From an uncultured Bifidobacterium sp. (lineage in GTDB: Bacteria; Actinomycetota; Actinomycetes; Actinomycetales; Bifidobacteriaceae), in NCBI GenBank assembly GCA_937876495.1, contig CALEGL010000183.1, positions 1-5,975 on the forward strand: DNA of 5,975 nt, written 5' to 3'. Position numbers and translations under genes: made by a program. A model generated the notes under the pieces. The model made no database searches. It was not told the origin of the DNA and saw only the letters and a program-made list of their open reading frames with translations. Within the stretch, counting starts at the first letter, position 1; each line of letters begins with the position of its first letter. Below, one piece after another: positions 5,245 through 5,975 of the stretch.

Positions 5245-5975
5245 ATGGAGCAGAGAAAAGAGGAAACCATATCCCCGAGCGCCGGAACGGTGCGGGTGCT
5301 CGGCCGGATCGCGACCACCTCGCACCCCACGGGACGACCCGGATCGTCACCCCACGGACAGGGCGCGCCGCACGCCTCGACATCCTCGCGGGCCCACTCC
5401 GCCCACTCCGCCCGTCATGGGCGGCAGGAGCACGCCCGCCCGCCGGTGCCTCTGCTCGTCATGTCGGACAGCCTGCCCGGCCCTCTGGGCCTGCGCCGTC
5501 TGGCGCGGCACGGCATCATCCGCACCCTGGACCATCGCACGGGCGGCTACACCTGCGTGCGCGCACGCACCCTCTCCGGCAGGGGCGCCATCGCGGGGAC
5601 GATGCTTCCGCCGGGCACGGCGGCATGCATGGGTCTCGCCGCCTGGGTGTGGCTGGGCGGTCTTTTCCCCGACACCATCGACATCGTCTCCGACTCGCAT
5701 TTCCGCTCGCTGGTGCATGGACGGCGGATCCGCGTGTTCAACAGGAAGACCTCGGACGGGGACGTCATGGTCATCTCCGGCAGCCGGGTCACGGCCCCCG
5801 CGCGCACGGCCTGCGACCTGTCGCTGCTGCCGGACGCGGAGTTCGAGGCCTTGGGAGGCCTCGGTCGGGTCCGTGAGCTGCTCGACGACTACGACGTCCA
5901 TCCCGACGAATGCGTGCAGGTGCTCGACAGGAACCGCTTCTGGCCGAACATTCGCACGGCGCGCAGGCGTCTGGC
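5245..5975 (+). CDS. AbiEi-antitoxin-like regulator, partial at its C-terminus
   Basis: The frame is open for 243 codons to the window edge without a stop. Residues 1-70 are low-complexity, rich in Ser, His, Pro and Gly. Residues 79-106 (LRRLARHGIIRTLDHRTGGYTCVR) resemble the N-terminal winged-helix end of AbiEi-type proteins, which read about 'L.r.G.i.R...G.Yv'. Residues 122-195 follow the middle of that family: a Gly/Ala/Trp segment (AAWVWLGG), a basic strand region with HGRRIRVFNR, and the hallmark RVTAPARTACDLS at 181-193. Members are antitoxin-like transcriptional regulators of type IV toxin-antitoxin systems, or orphan actinobacterial proteins that may carry a Vsr/DUF559-type nuclease domain at the C-terminus, which would be off the right edge. 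No toxin partner is visible. I chose ATG 5245 because of the leaderless promoter; ATG 5461 (residue 73) is an alternative that would remove the low-complexity part. Family membership is remembered resemblance, moderately sure. Confidence 0.7.
   Translation, partial: MEQRKEETISPSAGTVRVLGRIATTSHPTGRPGSSPHGQGAPHASTSSRAHSAHSARHGRQEHARPPVPLLVMSDSLPGPLGLRRLARHGIIRTLDHRTGGYTCVRARTLSGRGAIAGTMLPPGTAACMGLAAWVWLGGLFPDTIDIVSDSHFRSLVHGRRIRVFNRKTSDGDVMVISGSRVTAPARTACDLSLLPDAEFEALGGLGRVRELLDDYDVHPDECVQVLDRNRFWPNIRTARRRL
5392..5409 (+). repeat. 9-base tandem repeat inside the AbiEi-like gene
   Basis: GCCCACTCC is repeated back to back at 5392-5400 and 5401-5409, coding AHSAHS in the low-complexity N-terminal part. 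The unit is in frame, so gain or loss would change the length of the disordered segment without a frameshift. Confidence 0.7.

Noticed and set aside
5034..5876. A 280-codon plus-strand frame overlapping the AbiEi-like gene
   Set aside because: It is Arg/Pro/Gly-rich and out of frame. The frame from 5245 has family-like sequence and stays open to the edge.

Overview
The window is GC-rich bacterial DNA with dense coding and actinobacterial character: strong G/C preference at third codon positions, long open frames on the non-coding strand, and probable leaderless starts. The methionyl-tRNA synthetase has the KFSSSRG form of its signature loop, and the flanking proteins resemble those found in Bifidobacterium and relatives. 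Bifidobacteriaceae is my best guess. It rests on remembered family resemblance, not on a search.

Layout, left to right. (1) Positions 1-1317, minus strand: most of a multidrug/peptide-type ABC exporter half-transporter. It starts in the window and runs off the left edge just after the Q-loop, so the signature motif, Walker B and H-loop are not visible. The Q-loop glutamine position holds lysine. (2) Positions 1318-1574: a divergent intergenic region with a possible six-codon leader ORF in front of the ABC gene and three pairs of short direct repeats. (3) Positions 1575-2684, plus strand: an alpha/beta hydrolase of the HSL/carboxylesterase type with a complete apparent catalytic triad. (4) Positions 2685-3085: 401 bases between convergent genes. 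No convincing protein gene is present, but there is a 16-base tandem repeat, a 10-bp GC-rich terminator-like hairpin, an extended -10 promoter match and a run of abutting inverted repeats that may be a structured RNA. (5) Positions 3086-5035, minus strand: a complete metG with a Ser/Asp/Lys/Arg low-complexity tail. (6) Positions 5036-5244: a divergent promoter region. (7) Positions 5245-5975, plus strand: the first 243 codons of a protein resembling actinobacterial AbiEi-antitoxin-like regulators. It runs off the right edge.

The only firmly identified housekeeping function is methionine charging by MetG. The hydrolase and the exporter are divergently transcribed and could share a regulator or a detoxification role, but nothing in the sequence proves this. 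The AbiEi-like protein would suggest a toxin-antitoxin or defence link only if a partner lies beyond the right edge; none is visible here. I do not see a clear new multi-gene system. The strongest candidates for a second look are the structured intergenic region at 2867-3033, the Q-loop lysine of the exporter, and the apparently leaderless AbiEi-like gene.
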